DNA of 45,438 nt from CAYLNH01 sp964384625. Lineage in GTDB: Bacteria; Verrucomicrobiota; Lentisphaeria; JABSQK01. Where the stretch lies: contig CAYLNH010000022.1 in the NCBI GenBank assembly GCA_964384625.1, positions 1 through 45,438 of the forward strand. The letters are read 5' to 3'. The first letter of the stretch is position 1. Every line of letters starts with the position of its first letter. Positions 25,888 to 33,126 of the stretch are shown in pieces. The notes below the pieces were generated by a model. It searched no databases. It saw nothing but the letters and a program-made list of their open reading frames with translations, and had not been told where the DNA came from. Both the position numbers and the translations under genes were made by a program.

Positions 25888-27321
25888 ATGAGTATGATCA
25901 GCGAAGACGCCCGGGAAACCCAGGTTCGAGATGAGTATGATGTGATCGTCTGCGGCGGCGGCCTCGGCGGAACGGCGGCGGCAATTGCGGCCGCACGCAC
26001 GGGTGCCAGGACACTGCTGATTGAACGCAACAGCTTTCTGGGCGGCGTTGCAACGGCCGGGATGTGCTGCAGCATCTTCAACTGCTACTACACCGGCGGC
26101 AACGAACGCCGCCTCGGATCGACCGGGATCTGCGTGGAGGTGGCCGACGCCATGGCCGACGCCATGGGCTACGGCAAGAAGTGGCACGACCACAAGGGCC
26201 ACATCATCTACGACATTGAGATCGGCAAGCTGGTCTTGCAGAAACTCGCCGAGGAAGCCGGTGTCGAACTGCTGCTGCAGGTGTGGACTGCGGGCGCCAT
26301 CGTCGAAGATGGCGTAGTGGGAGGCGTTGTCATTGAGAGCAAGTCGGGACGTCAGGCAATCCGTGGCGGCGTTGTGATCGACGCCACCGGCGATGCGGAC
26401 ATCGCTGCTGCTGCCGGGGTGCCGTTGCACACGCGCGAGAAGGGGATTCACAGTCTCTGCTTCCGTCTCGGCAATGTGGACGTCGACGCATTCGTTGGCT
26501 TCTTCCGCCAGAACCCGGATCAGTTCCCGGAGTACATGGATGTGGACTGGGACCTGAACGAAGCGCTGGCGCAGTATGATGACTGCGGCACGTTCCTCTT
26601 CCCTCACGGCGGCGGCATGCAGATGGATGCGTTCAAGCAAGCCAAAGCTAATGGGGAGTTACCCGAGACCATCGGCATTCAGGATACGACGGACGCCTGT
26701 CAGATGCACGCGATGCGCCAGACTGGTGCAGCACATGTCATCACGGGGTTCACGCACTTCGACGGGCTGGACGCCGACAAGATCAGCCGCAGCGTTGTTG
26801 ACGGCAGGCACATGGCGTTCACCGTGACGGACGTCTACCGCAAGTACATTCCCGGTTTCGCCAACGCCTACGTTGCCGGCACCGCCGCCAACCTTGGTGT
26901 CCGCAGTTCGCGCTATCTCGACAGTGACTTCGTCTTCACTGCGGACATGCTCTCGGCGGGCGTCCGCCATCCCGATGCCGTGGGCACGTTGGTCGGTTGG
27001 GAGAGTCAGATCAAACACCCCGGCGCCAACGCCTGGGCCGCGGCCGTGTGTCACAGCGATTCGTCGGACCTGCCGTACCGCTGCCTACTGCCACGCGGGG
27101 TTGATGGGCTTCTGATCGGCGCCGGTCGCAGCATCAGCACGGACAACCCCTTCCTGCTTCGCGTCATGGTTCACACGATGGTGGTCGGACAGGCTGCGGG
27201 GACGGCGGGTGCAGTTGCCGTGCAGTCTGGCTGTGCGCCGCGAGCGGTAGATGTCGCGACAGTGCAGGAGGAGCTGCGGAAGCAGGGGGTGGAGGTCTTT
27301 AGCATTTCCCAAAAGCTATAG
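25888..27321 (+). CDS. FAD-dependent oxidoreductase (PF12831-like), second
   Basis: 477 residues, with FAD motif CGGGLGGTAAAIAAARTGA (about 21-39), ERNSFLGGVATAGMC, GGVVIDATGDADIAAAAGV and the C-terminal GRSISTDNPFLLRV and GQAAGTAGAVA signatures of the FAD_oxidored family. It has a distinctive pair CCSIFNCYY near the flavin side. Either ATG 25888 or ATG 25894 could start; AGAGG boxes fit both. The last 20 codons (from 27262) form the first part of a 211-bp direct repeat whose second copy stands alone at 29002. It is the final gene of the GntR cluster. Confidence 0.85.
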   Translation: MSMISEDARETQVRDEYDVIVCGGGLGGTAAAIAAARTGARTLLIERNSFLGGVATAGMCCSIFNCYYTGGNERRLGSTGICVEVADAMADAMGYGKKWHDHKGHIIYDIEIGKLVLQKLAEEAGVELLLQVWTAGAIVEDGVVGGVVIESKSGRQAIRGGVVIDATGDADIAAAAGVPLHTREKGIHSLCFRLGNVDVDAFVGFFRQNPDQFPEYMDVDWDLNEALAQYDDCGTFLFPHGGGMQMDAFKQAKANGELPETIGIQDTTDACQMHAMRQTGAAHVITGFTHFDGLDADKISRSVVDGRHMAFTVTDVYRKYIPGFANAYVAGTAANLGVRSSRYLDSDFVFTADMLSAGVRHPDAVGTLVGWESQIKHPGANAWAAAVCHSDSSDLPYRCLLPRGVDGLLIGAGRSISTDNPFLLRVMVHTMVVGQAAGTAGAVAVQSGCAPRAVDVATVQEELRKQGVEVFSISQKL

Positions 27322-27472
27322 CCGCTAACACGGCAGGGCCTACTACAACGCCTTCAGCGTTGAACCGTATCTCCCCCCATCCTGGGGTAGGCTTCGCCAA
27401 CCCCAGGCTCAAGACTATCACGCCTTCAGCGTGAGGAGTGGCGGCTACAGAATAGCTTAAAACGCTGTAGGC
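27262..27472 (+). repeat. 211-bp direct repeat, copy 1
   Basis: Identical to 29002-29212 except at five positions (27276, 27295, 27299, 27446 and 27467) by hand alignment, at a constant offset of 1740. It contains the last 60 bases of the FAD gene, then hairpins AACGC-CTTCA-GCGTT (27347-27361), CCTGGGGT with ACCCCAGG (27381-27407) and CACGC-CTTCA-GCGTG (27419-27433). Related but diverged sequence continues to about 27600. Confidence 0.9.
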
Positions 27473-27600
27473 TTAGGGCGGTGGGCTACTGCACCCCTCC
27501 GGGGTACCTACGTGGGGTGACTCGAATACCCGGGATTGAAACCCCGGGTCTACACGACATCGACCCTCCGGGTCTTGGAGGCGTTCCGATCCGGTCCCAG
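27473..27600. repeat. Diverged hairpin-repeat tail of copy 1
   Basis: Three palindromes: ACCCC-TCC-GGGGT (27493-27505), ACCCGGG-ATTGAAAC-CCCGGGT (27528-27549) and GACCC-TCC-GGGTC (27562-27574). The same three occur in the same order at 29238-29322 with substitutions in loops and spacers. No gene lies between 27322 and 27620. Confidence 0.7.
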
Positions 27601-27620
27601 GCCATCCTCCCATCCGGGGT

Positions 27621-28841
27621 CTATGTCAGTTCCCGGAAGCGCTGCATGAGGGCCAGCATCTCCTCGCGGACAGCAAAGAGCTCCTGGACATACTCGTCGA
27701 CCTCGCCCGGCTGCAGGAGGTCCTTGGCACGGACCTTTTCGGCGGCAGCAAGACCATCGTTGATGAATTTCAGAGCACGTTTCAGACATGCCACCACAAA
27801 GCCGCCGTCAATGACCTCGCGGTACGCAACGCCGTTGAGCGCGCCCGCCAGCTTGGCGCCAAGAGTCTGAGCGTTGAAGAGCATGTCGTGCAGGTCCAGA
27901 TCCCCGTTCTCCCCCAGCAGCCCGCGCTCCTTGTAGCGACGCCAGAGCTTCACGGAGAAGTTGCGCACCCGCAGTTGCAGCGGATGATTTATGTGGCCGT
28001 ACTCGTCGCGGACCCAATCGACTCCTTCCGTCTCGGGATTGGGTTCCGGATCCGGCGTCTCAGCCATCTCCTCCTCCAGCCGTTTGCGGTCCTCATCAAA
28101 CAGCCCGCGGGCATCCGCATCCAGCGCGTCATCAAGCCAGTCCCAACCCATTTCCCGGGCAACAATCCGATCGCGGTCCGGGTGGTCGGCGTACTGATCC
28201 AGCAGTTTGCCGTATTTCTCCGTGCGCACATCGAACTCACGCAGGAACTCCTCCCATTCGTGCTCATCCGAAGTCTTCAGGTCCTCCTCGGCAAACTGCT
28301 GACGGTCGACCGCTTCTTGTGCCTGCTCGAGAAAACGGCCGAACGCAGTGAGATTCGCTTCGGCCTGATCCCGCTCCTCTGCTTCCGTCATGGTCCAGAC
28401 CGGGCCAGCAGTAATGCTGACATCGAAAGTGACAGTTTCGATCACAACGCGACCATTCTGGCGGCTGTACCATTCGAGGTAGAGGCAGTTCGCGATCGGC
28501 GTGGGTTCACCCGGCTTGCGTTCTACGCGCGGAAAATCCCCCAGGTCGAGCGGCATGCCCTTGTAGGTTTCCGGCACATCCAGACGCACCCGGCGCGAAG
28601 CTGTCATGTCACCCGTCCAGCCCTGTTGTTGGTGTTGCAGGCCATCCATGTTGCGCTCTTCACCGGGGTTCGGGTTGGTGAATTCAACGCGGCAGCCGGC
28701 GATGTCCCGCAGGCAGTTCCCGTCCAACTCAAGTACCACCGGATGTTCCTGGTCGAACACCCAAAGCTCACCGCGCACCATGCCCTCGCCGCGGTTATCG
28801 ATCCAGCCGCGCTCAATGCATTTACTCAACCGTAAAGCCAT
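27621..28841 (-). CDS. Hypothetical acidic protein bracketed by direct repeats
   Basis: 406 residues, soluble, no signal peptide. The N-terminal part (about 1-150) looks like a beta-domain: RLSKCIERGWIDN, GELWVFDQEHPVVLELDG, then CLYLEWYSRQNGRVVIETVTF shortened here to its YLEWYSRQNGRVV core. The middle is acidic and helical with many Glu/Asp (EEDLKTSDEHEWEEFLREF), and the C-terminal part is helical. From memory similar N-terminal domains occur in uncharacterised planctomycete proteins. AGGAGG lies 5 bases before ATG 28841; an upstream in-frame ATG at 28898 lacks such support. It is a single gene on the opposite strand to its neighbours, placed exactly between two copies of a 211-bp repeat. 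Confidence 0.7.
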   Translation of the reverse strand: MALRLSKCIERGWIDNRGEGMVRGELWVFDQEHPVVLELDGNCLRDIAGCRVEFTNPNPGEERNMDGLQHQQQGWTGDMTASRRVRLDVPETYKGMPLDLGDFPRVERKPGEPTPIANCLYLEWYSRQNGRVVIETVTFDVSITAGPVWTMTEAEERDQAEANLTAFGRFLEQAQEAVDRQQFAEEDLKTSDEHEWEEFLREFDVRTEKYGKLLDQYADHPDRDRIVAREMGWDWLDDALDADARGLFDEDRKRLEEEMAETPDPEPNPETEGVDWVRDEYGHINHPLQLRVRNFSVKLWRRYKERGLLGENGDLDLHDMLFNAQTLGAKLAGALNGVAYREVIDGGFVVACLKRALKFINDGLAAAEKVRAKDLLQPGEVDEYVQELFAVREEMLALMQRFRELT

Positions 28842-28955
28842 GTTGTCCTCCTTCTGCCACAGCAGGCTGAAGGATACTCGGGCTGCACCGAAAGGCAAGC
28901 GAGGCGCACTGAACTGTGCTGCGCTGAAACGGCGCGAGCTCCCCCTGCGACAGCT

Positions 28956-28981
28956 GGCTCACACCTTCCAATGTGTGAGCC
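28956..28981. other. Perfect 9-bp inverted repeat upstream of repeat copy 2
   Basis: GGCTCACAC (28956-28964), an 8-base loop and GTGTGAGCC (28973-28981). It stands in the 584-base gap (28842-29425) between divergent genes, about 115 bases upstream of the start at 28841. It could be an operator or a transcript end; there is no T-run. Confidence 0.4.
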
Positions 28982-29001
28982 CGATGACGTCTGTTGGACT
29001 G

Positions 29002-29061
29002 GTGCAGGAGGAGCTTCGGAAGCAGGGGGTGGAGATCTATAGCATTTCCCAAAAGCTATAG
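29002..29061 (+). pseudogene. 3' fragment of an FAD oxidoreductase gene
   Basis: This stretch encodes VQEELRKQGVEIYSISQKL and a stop in the same register as the end of the gene at 25888. Compared with that gene the three changes are one silent and two conservative (Val to Ile, Phe to Tyr). Nothing upstream of 29002 resembles the rest of the gene, so it is an orphan end left by duplication followed by loss, or by a transfer event. Confidence 0.65.
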
Positions 29062-29212
29062 CCGCTAACACGGCAGGGCCTACTACAACGCCTTCAGCGT
29101 TGAACCGTATCTCCCCCCATCCTGGGGTAGGCTTCGCCAACCCCAGGCTCAAGACTATCACGCCTTCAGCGTGAGGAGTGGCGGCGACAGAATAGCTTAA
29201 AACGCTCTAGGC
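29002..29212 (+). repeat. 211-bp direct repeat, copy 2
   Basis: 206 of 211 positions match 27262-27472 by hand alignment. It carries the orphan gene end and the same hairpins, with CTTCA loops at 29092-29096 and 29164-29168. Together with copy 1 it brackets the 27621 gene. Confidence 0.9.
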
Positions 29213-29345
29213 CGTTCGCAGGCAAACTGTGGCCTACGGCACCCCTCCGGGGTGCTTATATGTGGCAATCCGAATACCCGGGATTGAAATTCCGGGCTAC
29301 ACGACATCGACCCTCCGGGTCGGCAGAGGCCCCACGCCGGTCCCG
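29213..29345. repeat. Diverged hairpin-repeat tail of copy 2
   Basis: Contains ACCCC-TCC-GGGGT, an imperfect ACCCGGG palindrome (the right arm is changed to TCCGGGCT) and GACCC-TCC-GGGTC, in the same order as after copy 1 and ending in the shared CGGTCCC. The remaining bases up to the membrane-protein gene at 29426 show no gene. Confidence 0.65.
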
Positions 29346-29425
29346 TCATCGACCTTGAGCCCCCAGCCCAGCGCTTTGCCTTGCAAAGCGATTGGCAATG
29401 GGTAACTTACACTCAGGAGCAGAAC

Positions 29426-30022
29426 ATGTTGAATCAGATACAGGACGCGCTGGCGCAGGTACAGGAACTGCAGAAACGCGTCGTTGAGACCCAGATGTTC
29501 CGCGGCTGGTCCGGTCGTGGGCGGATCGCCTGCGGCCTGCTGGCTGTCGCAACGCCGGTGGTTCTGACCTATGCTCCGGTGCCGAAGACGGCCGTCGCCC
29601 ATCTGATCGCCTGGGGCACATTGTGTGCCGCCGCCGGCCTCGTGACCACCGTGGCCCTGGCATACTGGTTCTGCAAGGACCCCGCCGTCGAGCGCGATTA
29701 CCGCAAGTTGCGGCCAACACTGCAAATCTTCCCCCCTCTCGCGGTTGGCGCGGTGATGACCCTGGCGGCGGTGGTCCAGCAGCAATACGACTGGCTGTTC
29801 CCTATCTGGATGCTGAATTTCGGTCTGTCGAATCTGGCGGCGCGGCGGGTGTTGCCGCGCAGCATCGCATTGGTTGGTGTGTTCTATCTGTTCGCGGGTA
29901 CGGCTTGCCTGTTGATCGGCGTCGAGTTCAGGAATCCCTGGCCGATGGGGCTGACGTTTGCTCTCGGCGAGATCGTGGCCGGCATGATTCTGCATCTTGA
30001 TGTACGGAGGAAGATCGCCTGA
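29426..30022 (+). CDS. Multi-pass membrane protein of unknown function
   Basis: 198 residues. A short N-terminal helix with heptad-like spacing (MLNQIQDALAQVQELQKRVV) precedes about six hydrophobic segments, including GLLAVATPVVLTYA, LIAWGTLCAAAGLVTTVALA, PPLAVGAVMTLAAVV, FGLSNLAARRV and ALVGVFYLFAGTACLLIG. It ends with a basic tail LDVRRKIA. I recognise no enzyme motif. AGGAG lies 6 bases before ATG 29426; an in-frame upstream ATG at 29381 is within the repeat-derived leader. It is followed by a winged-helix regulator gene after a hairpin-rich gap of 168 bases. Small membrane proteins beside this regulator family are common and are often its targets. Confidence 0.7.
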   Translation: MLNQIQDALAQVQELQKRVVETQMFRGWSGRGRIACGLLAVATPVVLTYAPVPKTAVAHLIAWGTLCAAAGLVTTVALAYWFCKDPAVERDYRKLRPTLQIFPPLAVGAVMTLAAVVQQQYDWLFPIWMLNFGLSNLAARRVLPRSIALVGVFYLFAGTACLLIGVEFRNPWPMGLTFALGEIVAGMILHLDVRRKIA

Positions 30023-30059
30023 CCCACCCAAGACAATATGCAGGACCGCCTGCGGCGGG

Positions 30060-30159
30060 GCCCCGGCGCGCGGGGCGTGGTGGATCAAGCGCTACGCTTG
30101 GAACTTAGGGCGGCGGCGGACCTTGCCCTGGGCCAGTATGTGTCGCCCCTTCAGGGCGA
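30060..30159. repeat. Hairpin elements between membrane protein and regulator genes
   Basis: GCCCCG with CGGGGC (30060-30076), a short AAGCG-CTA-CGCTT palindrome near 30086-30098, and TCGCCC-CTTCA-GGGCGA (30143-30159). The last has the CTTCA loop of the repeats at 27.3 and 29.1 kb and ends about 22 bases before the ribosome-binding site of the next gene. Confidence 0.55.
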
Positions 30160-30190
30160 AGAATGAGTCTGTGAGTAACAGGAGATACCT

Positions 30191-30574
30191 ATGGCAGAGA
30201 ATGACAATCTGTATGCGCAACTGAAGCGCGTGTTTCACGAGCCCAATCGCATGGCAATTGTGTCGGCGTTGGCGAGCGCGCCGTCGGGTCTGAGTTTTTC
30301 GGACCTGAAGAAAGAATGCGACCTGACCGACGGCAACCTGAGCCGGCATCTGTCGACGCTGCAGGAGGCCAACGTAGTCCAGATCGACAAGAAATTCGTC
30401 GGCGTCAAACCGCGAACAACGGTGACGTTGACGCGGCGCGGTCGGGCGGACTTCGTGGAGTACCTGAACAACCTGGCGACCGTGTTGCTGAAGGCCTCCG
30501 AAGCGATCGAGAACCCAGCCAAAGCCCGGGCTGCGGCCGAGAACCTTCCCCTGGATGGCGCCCAGGAAGCCTGA
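30191..30574 (+). CDS. Winged-helix transcriptional regulator (HTH_34/MarR-like)
   Basis: 127 residues forming a single winged-helix domain: NRMAIVSALASAPSGLSFSD, KKECDLTDGNLSRHLSTLQEA (recognition helix), and a wing of KFVGVKPRTTVTLTRRG ending with GRADFVEYLNNLATVL. This matches the small HTH_34-type regulators that lack a separate effector domain. AGGAG lies 6 bases before the ATG. It is 21 bases from the TPM gene downstream, so it heads an operon of regulator, TPM, TPM and zf-TFIIB genes. Autoregulation of that operon or of the upstream membrane protein is inference. Confidence 0.85.
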   Translation: MAENDNLYAQLKRVFHEPNRMAIVSALASAPSGLSFSDLKKECDLTDGNLSRHLSTLQEANVVQIDKKFVGVKPRTTVTLTRRGRADFVEYLNNLATVLLKASEAIENPAKARAAAENLPLDGAQEA

Positions 30575-30595
30575 GCACAAATTACGGAGGACGGT

Positions 30596-31045
30596 ATGGG
30601 ACGATCAAACGATCCGGCGCGATTTCTAGAGCCCGGAGAAAAGGAGCAGGCAGAAGCTGCAATTCAGGCGGCTGAACAGCAGACATCGGCAGAGATCAAG
30701 CTGATGATTGTGCGGCATTGCTGGGGGTCTATCGAGCAGAAGTGCACGAGTCTGTTTGCCAGGCACGGCCTGCACAAAACGGCCGAACGCAACTGCGTCA
30801 TGGTGCTGCTGGCAACGACCAATCGCGAGTTCTGCATCTTCGGCGATGAAGGCATTCACGCGAAGGTCGGCCAGACATTCTGGGACGACGTCCGCGATGT
30901 GATGGCAGCAGAGTTCGGCGAAGGCCGCTTCGGGACGGGTCTGGCGGCCGGCATCGAACGCATCGGCGAAAAGTTGGCGGAGCATTTTCCACATCGTACC
31001 GATGACGTGGACGAGATCAGCAATGAGGTGGGTTATGATGAATAA
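30596..31045 (+). CDS. TPM domain protein, soluble
   Basis: 149 residues. The TPM domain (about 12-135) is recognisable by EPGEKEQAEAAIQAAEQQTS, AEIKLMIVRH, NCVMVLLATTNREFCIFGDEGIH and GEGRFGTGLAAGIERIGEKL. It has no signal peptide or membrane segment, unlike the next gene. TPM proteins have been reported as acid phosphatases in plants and as photosystem assembly factors; the bacterial role is unclear. It overlaps the next gene by 8 bases and is coupled to it. Confidence 0.8.
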   Translation: MGRSNDPARFLEPGEKEQAEAAIQAAEQQTSAEIKLMIVRHCWGSIEQKCTSLFARHGLHKTAERNCVMVLLATTNREFCIFGDEGIHAKVGQTFWDDVRDVMAAEFGEGRFGTGLAAGIERIGEKLAEHFPHRTDDVDEISNEVGYDE

Positions 31046-31817
31046 GTATGTGCCGGCCTTGTGCGTGTTGCTGCTGGCCTTGTCGGGCTGGTCGACAGAG
31101 AAGAAAGACTACAAGCCCTACCCGCAGCCGGATGCCGGCTACGTCACGGATCTGGCGGGGTTGCTCACGGACGACGAGGAAGAACGTCTTGAGCAATGGC
31201 TCTGGCAGACCGAGAGCCGCACCAACGTCGAGATCGTGGTGGTTACGATCAACTCGATCAAGGACTACCCGGGAACGGCGAACGATCGGATTGAGTCCTT
31301 CGCCACGGGGCTGTTCGACACCTACGGCATCGGCAACCTGCCCAAGAACGACGGTATTCTGCTGTTGGTCGCGCGCAACGATCGCAAGGCCCGCATCGAG
31401 TTGGGCAAGTTCTACGGCCGGACCCGCGACGGCGACGCCCGGCGGATTATGGATCGCGTGATCATCCCGCACTTCAAGAGAGACGACTATGCCGGCGGCA
31501 TTACGGAAGGCGCGCGCGCCCTGATGCGCGAGTTCGCCGGCGTACGCGTCGGCATTCCGTGGTCGATCATCTGGATGGGCGTCGGTATTGTGGTATGTGC
31601 GCTGATCGCCATCAGCCTGTTCCGCAGCGGCAAGCGCGGTTGGGGCTGGGTCTTTGTCGGCATTATTTTTATCTTGCTGCTCGGCATTCTGCACACCGTG
31701 CGGACGATCATGCGGCATATGCCGGAGGGCCACAGCAGCGGCTGGAGTTCCGGCGGCTTTGGCGGCGGCTTCGGCGGCGGCAGTTCAGGGGGCGGCGGGG
31801 CCACGGGCAGTTGGTAA
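31038..31817 (+). CDS. TPM domain membrane protein (YgcG-like)
   Basis: 259 residues: a signal peptide (NKYVPALCVLLLALSGWS), a periplasmic TPM domain (about 30-165: GYVTDLAGLLTDDEEERL, TNVEIVVVTINSIKDYPG, KNDGILLLVARNDRKARIE), two membrane helices (about 180-230) and a Gly/Ser tail with GGFGGGFGGGSSGGGG, as in YgcG-like proteins. Two ATGs (31035, 31038) follow GAGGTG; the second has the better 7-base spacing. In many bacteria such TPM pairs stand beside lemA, which is missing here. Confidence 0.85.
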   Translation: MNKYVPALCVLLLALSGWSTEKKDYKPYPQPDAGYVTDLAGLLTDDEEERLEQWLWQTESRTNVEIVVVTINSIKDYPGTANDRIESFATGLFDTYGIGNLPKNDGILLLVARNDRKARIELGKFYGRTRDGDARRIMDRVIIPHFKRDDYAGGITEGARALMREFAGVRVGIPWSIIWMGVGIVVCALIAISLFRSGKRGWGWVFVGIIFILLLGILHTVRTIMRHMPEGHSSGWSSGGFGGGFGGGSSGGGGATGSW

Positions 31818-31838
31818 TTGAGAGATTCAGGAGGAGCT

Positions 31839-32261
31839 ATGAATTGTCCGAGATGTCGAGATCAGAAATTGCGGGAACGGACACTGAACGGTGTGCGCAT
31901 CGACTACTGCGATGGTTGCGAGGGCATCTGGTTTGATGCTGAAGAACTGGAGCAGGCAGAAGCCCTGGCGGCTTCCGGCGTGGATGTCCCACCAGACGCC
32001 AAAGAGGGGAGTTGTCTTTGTCCGAAGTGCCACGCGGTCATGTATGAGTTCTACTACCCGCAGACCTACTGCAGCATCGACATGTGCAAGAAATGCAAAG
32101 GCCTGTGGCTCGACGCAAAGGAATTGACCGAGATCCGCGTGGTGCGCGGGCACCACAAGAAAAAGGGGAAACTCGAAAAAGTGGCTCCCCCGACCGGCAT
32201 CAAGGGAGCACTGGTCAATTTCGTCAACTCGACATTGGACCGGATGACCAAGTTCGATTGA
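31839..32261 (+). CDS. Zinc ribbon protein with two zf-TFIIB domains
   Basis: 140 residues with two copies of the zf-TFIIB pattern: CPRC ... CDGCEGIWFDAEEL near the N-terminus and CPKC ... CKKCKGLWLDAKEL in the middle. A basic stretch GHHKKKGKLEK and a short hydrophobic tail follow. Such proteins probably bind zinc; no function is established. The start ATG 31839 has AGGAGG directly upstream, and it lies 21 bases after the TPM gene, so it ends the operon. Confidence 0.85.
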   Translation: MNCPRCRDQKLRERTLNGVRIDYCDGCEGIWFDAEELEQAEALAASGVDVPPDAKEGSCLCPKCHAVMYEFYYPQTYCSIDMCKKCKGLWLDAKELTEIRVVRGHHKKKGKLEKVAPPTGIKGALVNFVNSTLDRMTKFD

Positions 32262-32331
32262 CCTTGCGTCCGGGCCGATCACGGTTTATTCTTCTGGCGC
32301 TCGGAGAATCATCAACGCCTGTGGGACTTCC

Positions 32332-33126
32332 ATGAATGACAAAGTCGCGGACGTTTGTCGTCCGTATCTGATTGCCGATCTGCCGAAACACGAGCGTCCG
32401 CGCGAACGGCTGCTGAAACGCGGCAGCGAGTCTCTGTCGGACATTGAGCTGTTGGGGATTGTGCTGCGCAACGGCCGCCCGGGACAATCGACACTGGACC
32501 TGGCCCGCGAACTCCTGCACCGCTTTGACGGCAGTCTGGTGCAGTTAGCCGCCGCGTCGCCGGCGGAACTGTCGCAGGTCAAAGGCATCGGCCCGGCGAA
32601 AGCAGCGGAGTTGAAAGCGACGTTCGCGTTGGCCGCGCGGCTGGCCGAATCGATTGAGCCGGAACGCCGGGAAATCAGCTCGCCGGACACGGCAGCCGAC
32701 TACTTTCGGGAGATCTTCCGCGGCAAGCCGCAGGAGGAACTCCGCTGCCTGTATCTGGACAACCGCAACCGGATCATTCGTGAGGAACTGATCACCGTGG
32801 GGCTTGTGGACCGCAGCCAGGCGCATCCGCGCGAGGTGTTCCGGCCGGCGATTCAGTGCAATGCCACCAGGATCCTGCTGGCCCATAACCATCCGTCGGG
32901 CGACCCGACGCCGTCCCGGGCGGACCTCGATGTGACGACCAAACTCGTCAACACCGGCAATGTCGTCGGCATCGACGTGGTGGATCACGTCGTGGTTGGG
33001 GCCCGGACGGAAGGCCGGGCGCAGGACTGGCTCAGTCTGCGGCTGGCGAAACTTGGACCGTTCGCCCCCGGGAAGAAGGGTCAGCCGTCGATCCAGCCGC
33101 CACCGAGGACGAGTTCGCCGGCGTAG
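32332..33126 (+). CDS. radC: RadC family JAB-domain protein
   Basis: 264 residues: an N-terminal helix-hairpin-helix region (RERLLKRGSESLSDIELLGI, then VKGIGPAKAAELKA) and a C-terminal JAMM/MPN domain with H185-x-H187-x10-D198 in AHNHPSGDPTPSRAD. The once-claimed DNA-repair role is disputed. Catalytic residues look intact. The last 20 residues (PFAPGKKGQPSIQPPPRTSS) are outside the conserved domain and come from reading into the convergent mnmA gene; the two genes overlap tail to tail by 46 bases. Confidence 0.95.
   Translation: MNDKVADVCRPYLIADLPKHERPRERLLKRGSESLSDIELLGIVLRNGRPGQSTLDLARELLHRFDGSLVQLAAASPAELSQVKGIGPAKAAELKATFALAARLAESIEPERREISSPDTAADYFREIFRGKPQEELRCLYLDNRNRIIREELITVGLVDRSQAHPREVFRPAIQCNATRILLAHNHPSGDPTPSRADLDVTTKLVNTGNVVGIDVVDHVVVGARTEGRAQDWLSLRLAKLGPFAPGKKGQPSIQPPPRTSSPA

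Noticed and set aside
27262..29212. Direct repeats as the ends of a classical transposon
   Set aside because: There is no transposase, the repeats include the end of a host gene, and no short target duplication is seen at their borders.
27321..29345. Hairpin-rich repeats as a CRISPR array
   Set aside because: The repeat units are different palindromes without regular spacers, and no cas gene is near.
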